Shown piece after piece: positions 62,494 to 64,000 of a stretch of 64,000 bases of DNA. The stretch is taken from NCBI GenBank assembly GCA_008508345.1, contig QNGE01000407.1, positions 186,001-250,000 on the forward strand, written 5' to 3'. Below the pieces are notes generated by a model. It was given only the letters and a program-made list of their open reading frames with translations. It was not told the DNA's origin and made no database searches. Source of the DNA: Paragonimus westermani (Eukaryota > Platyhelminthes > Trematoda > Plagiorchiida > Troglotrematidae). Each line of letters starts with the position of its first letter. The stretch's first letter is position 1. The position numbers were made by a program, and so were the translations under genes.

Positions 62494-62658
62494 TTTTGCA
62501 ATGATCATTTTGTTCACTCGAGGTCCAAAGAAAGCTTGAAATATCTTCCTTAAAATTACAAAGTTTCCTTCCCTTGAGAGATGAGTCTTCTGTTGCAGAC
62601 CAAACATTTCATCGACCAAAAGAAACAGCATACCAATCGGGCTGTCATCAACAGTCGT
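62494..62658 (-). CDS. SNX13: SNX13-like sorting nexin, internal exon (start of C-terminal domain)
   Basis: This is a 165 nt exon on the minus strand with strong splice signals: the acceptor is ccccttcttcag and the donor is AAAA followed by gtgagt. It reads as 55 codons with no stop, phase 0 at both ends. The stretch SPIGMLFLLVDEMFGLQ matches the block before the Nexin_C domain of sorting nexin 13 in the pattern P-L/I-hydrophobic-LLxDExFxL. SNX13 proteins are endosomal and ER-contact PXA-RGS-PX-Nexin_C proteins. The phase fits the exon at 59728-59902 exactly. Other SNX13/14/19/25 relatives are possible; SNX13 fits best because of the next exon. Upstream exons must lie beyond or undetected within the right end of the window. 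Confidence 0.72.
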
Positions 62659-63419
62659 CTGAAGAAGGGGAGAGAATGAAAACATGGTAACTACTACTAG
62701 TACACAGTAAAACATGAAATGAAAATGGACTGAAAATCGGACGTTTGAGTTTTATACTTTATCAGTAGACAAGACGCACCTAATAGGAAAGTGGATCTCA
62801 TGAGATTGCACTGGAACAAAAAATGACACTGCGGTAGAACAAAACTGAGTCCGTAAAACGGACTGAAACCTTGTGGGGGCTACGTGAATCAGTACAGGCG
62901 CATCGAGCACTCTGCGAGAAAACGCGTGACCTATATGTACAAAAGTTTGTTCGAATCGAGATAAGTGGAAATAATGTGGCAAACGAGATAAATGTTACCT
63001 AATTGATTACTTGCAACACATGCTTCATTCAACACAGTTGGAAATGAGCTACTAAACCAAATGGTTTTGATTTTTGCACGCACTTTGTATTTCCTGTGAC
63101 AGTATGTATGAAATTGGACCAGTGAACATCGCTTCTCTAGACTCAACAAATCGTTAACAATGATGTACTCAATAAGCACAAGCCGCTTCAACTACAGTTT
63201 CAATCTGAGTCGGACGATAACCACCCCTGAAAGTAAAATCAGTTGTGGTAGCTTGTTTACATGCAAATGGAGTACAGAAATTGTAGCGAGAAGGAGTCCA
63301 ATAAAGCACAACCTTTATTGTCCAAATCGCCAGTCACATGCAACGCGCGCCCTCTCGTTTATGAGTCATAATTCCAATCCACAACACCCCCGGTTTCCGT
63401 TCACACGTCGTGTGCACTT

Positions 63420-63800
63420 CTAACCGGTTTACGTGTGTAATCGGCGCCTTCGATCAGGGGTTTTCCGCTTGCCATTCCTCGTCTGTTTGTCCGATTCCGT
63501 TGCGCGATGGCTCGTCCGGCTGCTCGTGCTGTCCGCCATCCACCCAATGTTGGCCTTGACCGTATTCCAACATCGTGTCGAGATGTTCCTCTATGTGTTG
63601 GAAAAACCACGCCTCCGATCTGGCCGTCTGTCGTATTTCGCCTGCCCTGCCTCGCCCATTGGTCCGATCCAGTCGAGCGATGACTCATCCGGTCGCGTAC
63701 GTTGTTCTTGATCCGATCGCGGCAGGCTTTTGAACGTACCTCCCCCGCGTTGAGGTATTCGGCAGAGCGTTCGAAAACTCGCACCTCCGACCTGACAATC
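63420..63800. repeat. GC-rich block with degenerate internal repetition
   Basis: This block is clearly richer in G and C than its flanks and contains a loosely repeated order of phrases: cgccttcgatc ... gcgatggctcgtccgg and cgcctccgatc ... gcgatgactcatccgg, about 170 bases apart. An open minus-strand frame of 159 codons spans it but shows no known motif. It could be a piece of a long terminal repeat or a CpG-rich promoter; I cannot tell. Confidence 0.4.
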
Positions 63801-64000
63801 CACCACAATATACGTCTGCTTGAGTGAGACCACTGTAGAGAGATCGGAATAACTGGCTCACCATCTTGCGCTCCACACACTTACAAGATTCTTCGTGATA
63901 AATGTTCAGAAAAGCAAGGTGTAATAAAGATGACGGCAGGAAAATGATACAAAATGGGAAGAGAAGCGGTAGATTGGTAAAGTCGTTACGCACGTGTAGG

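Noticed and set aside
1..64000. Bacterial operons, CRISPR arrays or rRNA genes
   Set aside because: No regularly spaced repeats, no rRNA-like sequence and no operon-like gene packing. The conserved gene has spliceosomal introns, so the window is eukaryotic.

Overview
The window looks like part of a flatworm nuclear genome, most likely a digenean trematode. The evidence is one well-supported conserved gene with 34 and 38 nt introns next to kilobase-sized ones, and a dense load of decayed CR1-like, RTE-like, Penelope-like, BEL/Pao, Ty3/gypsy-like and CACTA-like elements. A tRNA-derived SINE carrying a hammerhead ribozyme is also present, an arrangement known from schistosome Sm-alpha elements. 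The species cannot be fixed from the sequence alone. Two single Ns (42036 and 46825) mark assembly joins.

Layout: 1-38,000 holds no intact host gene that I recognise. It is a field of broken transposable elements: CR1-like LINE pieces (about 1.54-3.24, 5.5-5.8, 13.8-16.1, 24.7-25.8, 31.0-32.0 and 36.8-37.6 kb), a gag-like piece (6.5-7.1 kb), a BEL/Pao pol with an internal deletion (21.2-22.8 kb), an RTE reverse-transcriptase piece (28.0-28.3 kb), a 680 bp tandem duplication (28.4-29.8 kb) and a CACTA-like transposase gene (34.2-36.7 kb). Three large inverted-repeat structures lie here (7.19-10.33, 18.01-19.82 and 26.66-27.99 kb). One possible host exon of unknown identity is at 32.8-33.0 kb on the minus strand.

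38,067-48,017 (+) is a complete five-exon gene for SSRP1, the HMG-box subunit of the FACT histone chaperone (699 residues as joined). Its third intron (6.1 kb) contains an RTE end, a Penelope-like fragment and a hammerhead SINE bounded by inverted repeats. Its fourth intron uses a GC donor and contains an exact 339 bp duplication across an N, probably an assembly artefact.

48,018-64,000 holds further hammerhead-SINE copies (48.7-49.04 and 51.7-51.9 kb), a Ty3/gypsy-like pol end (55.7-56.06 kb), and two clean minus-strand exons (59,728-59,902 and 62,494-62,658) that resemble the C-terminal Nexin_C region of sorting nexin 13. SSRP1 and this SNX13-like gene converge.

The most interesting signal is a 45 nt minus-strand sequence at 42,071-42,115. 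It has every core nucleotide and all three helices of a minimal type I hammerhead ribozyme, directly downstream of a tRNA-like head with matching A and B boxes. Decayed copies elsewhere in the window show how the motif is lost.
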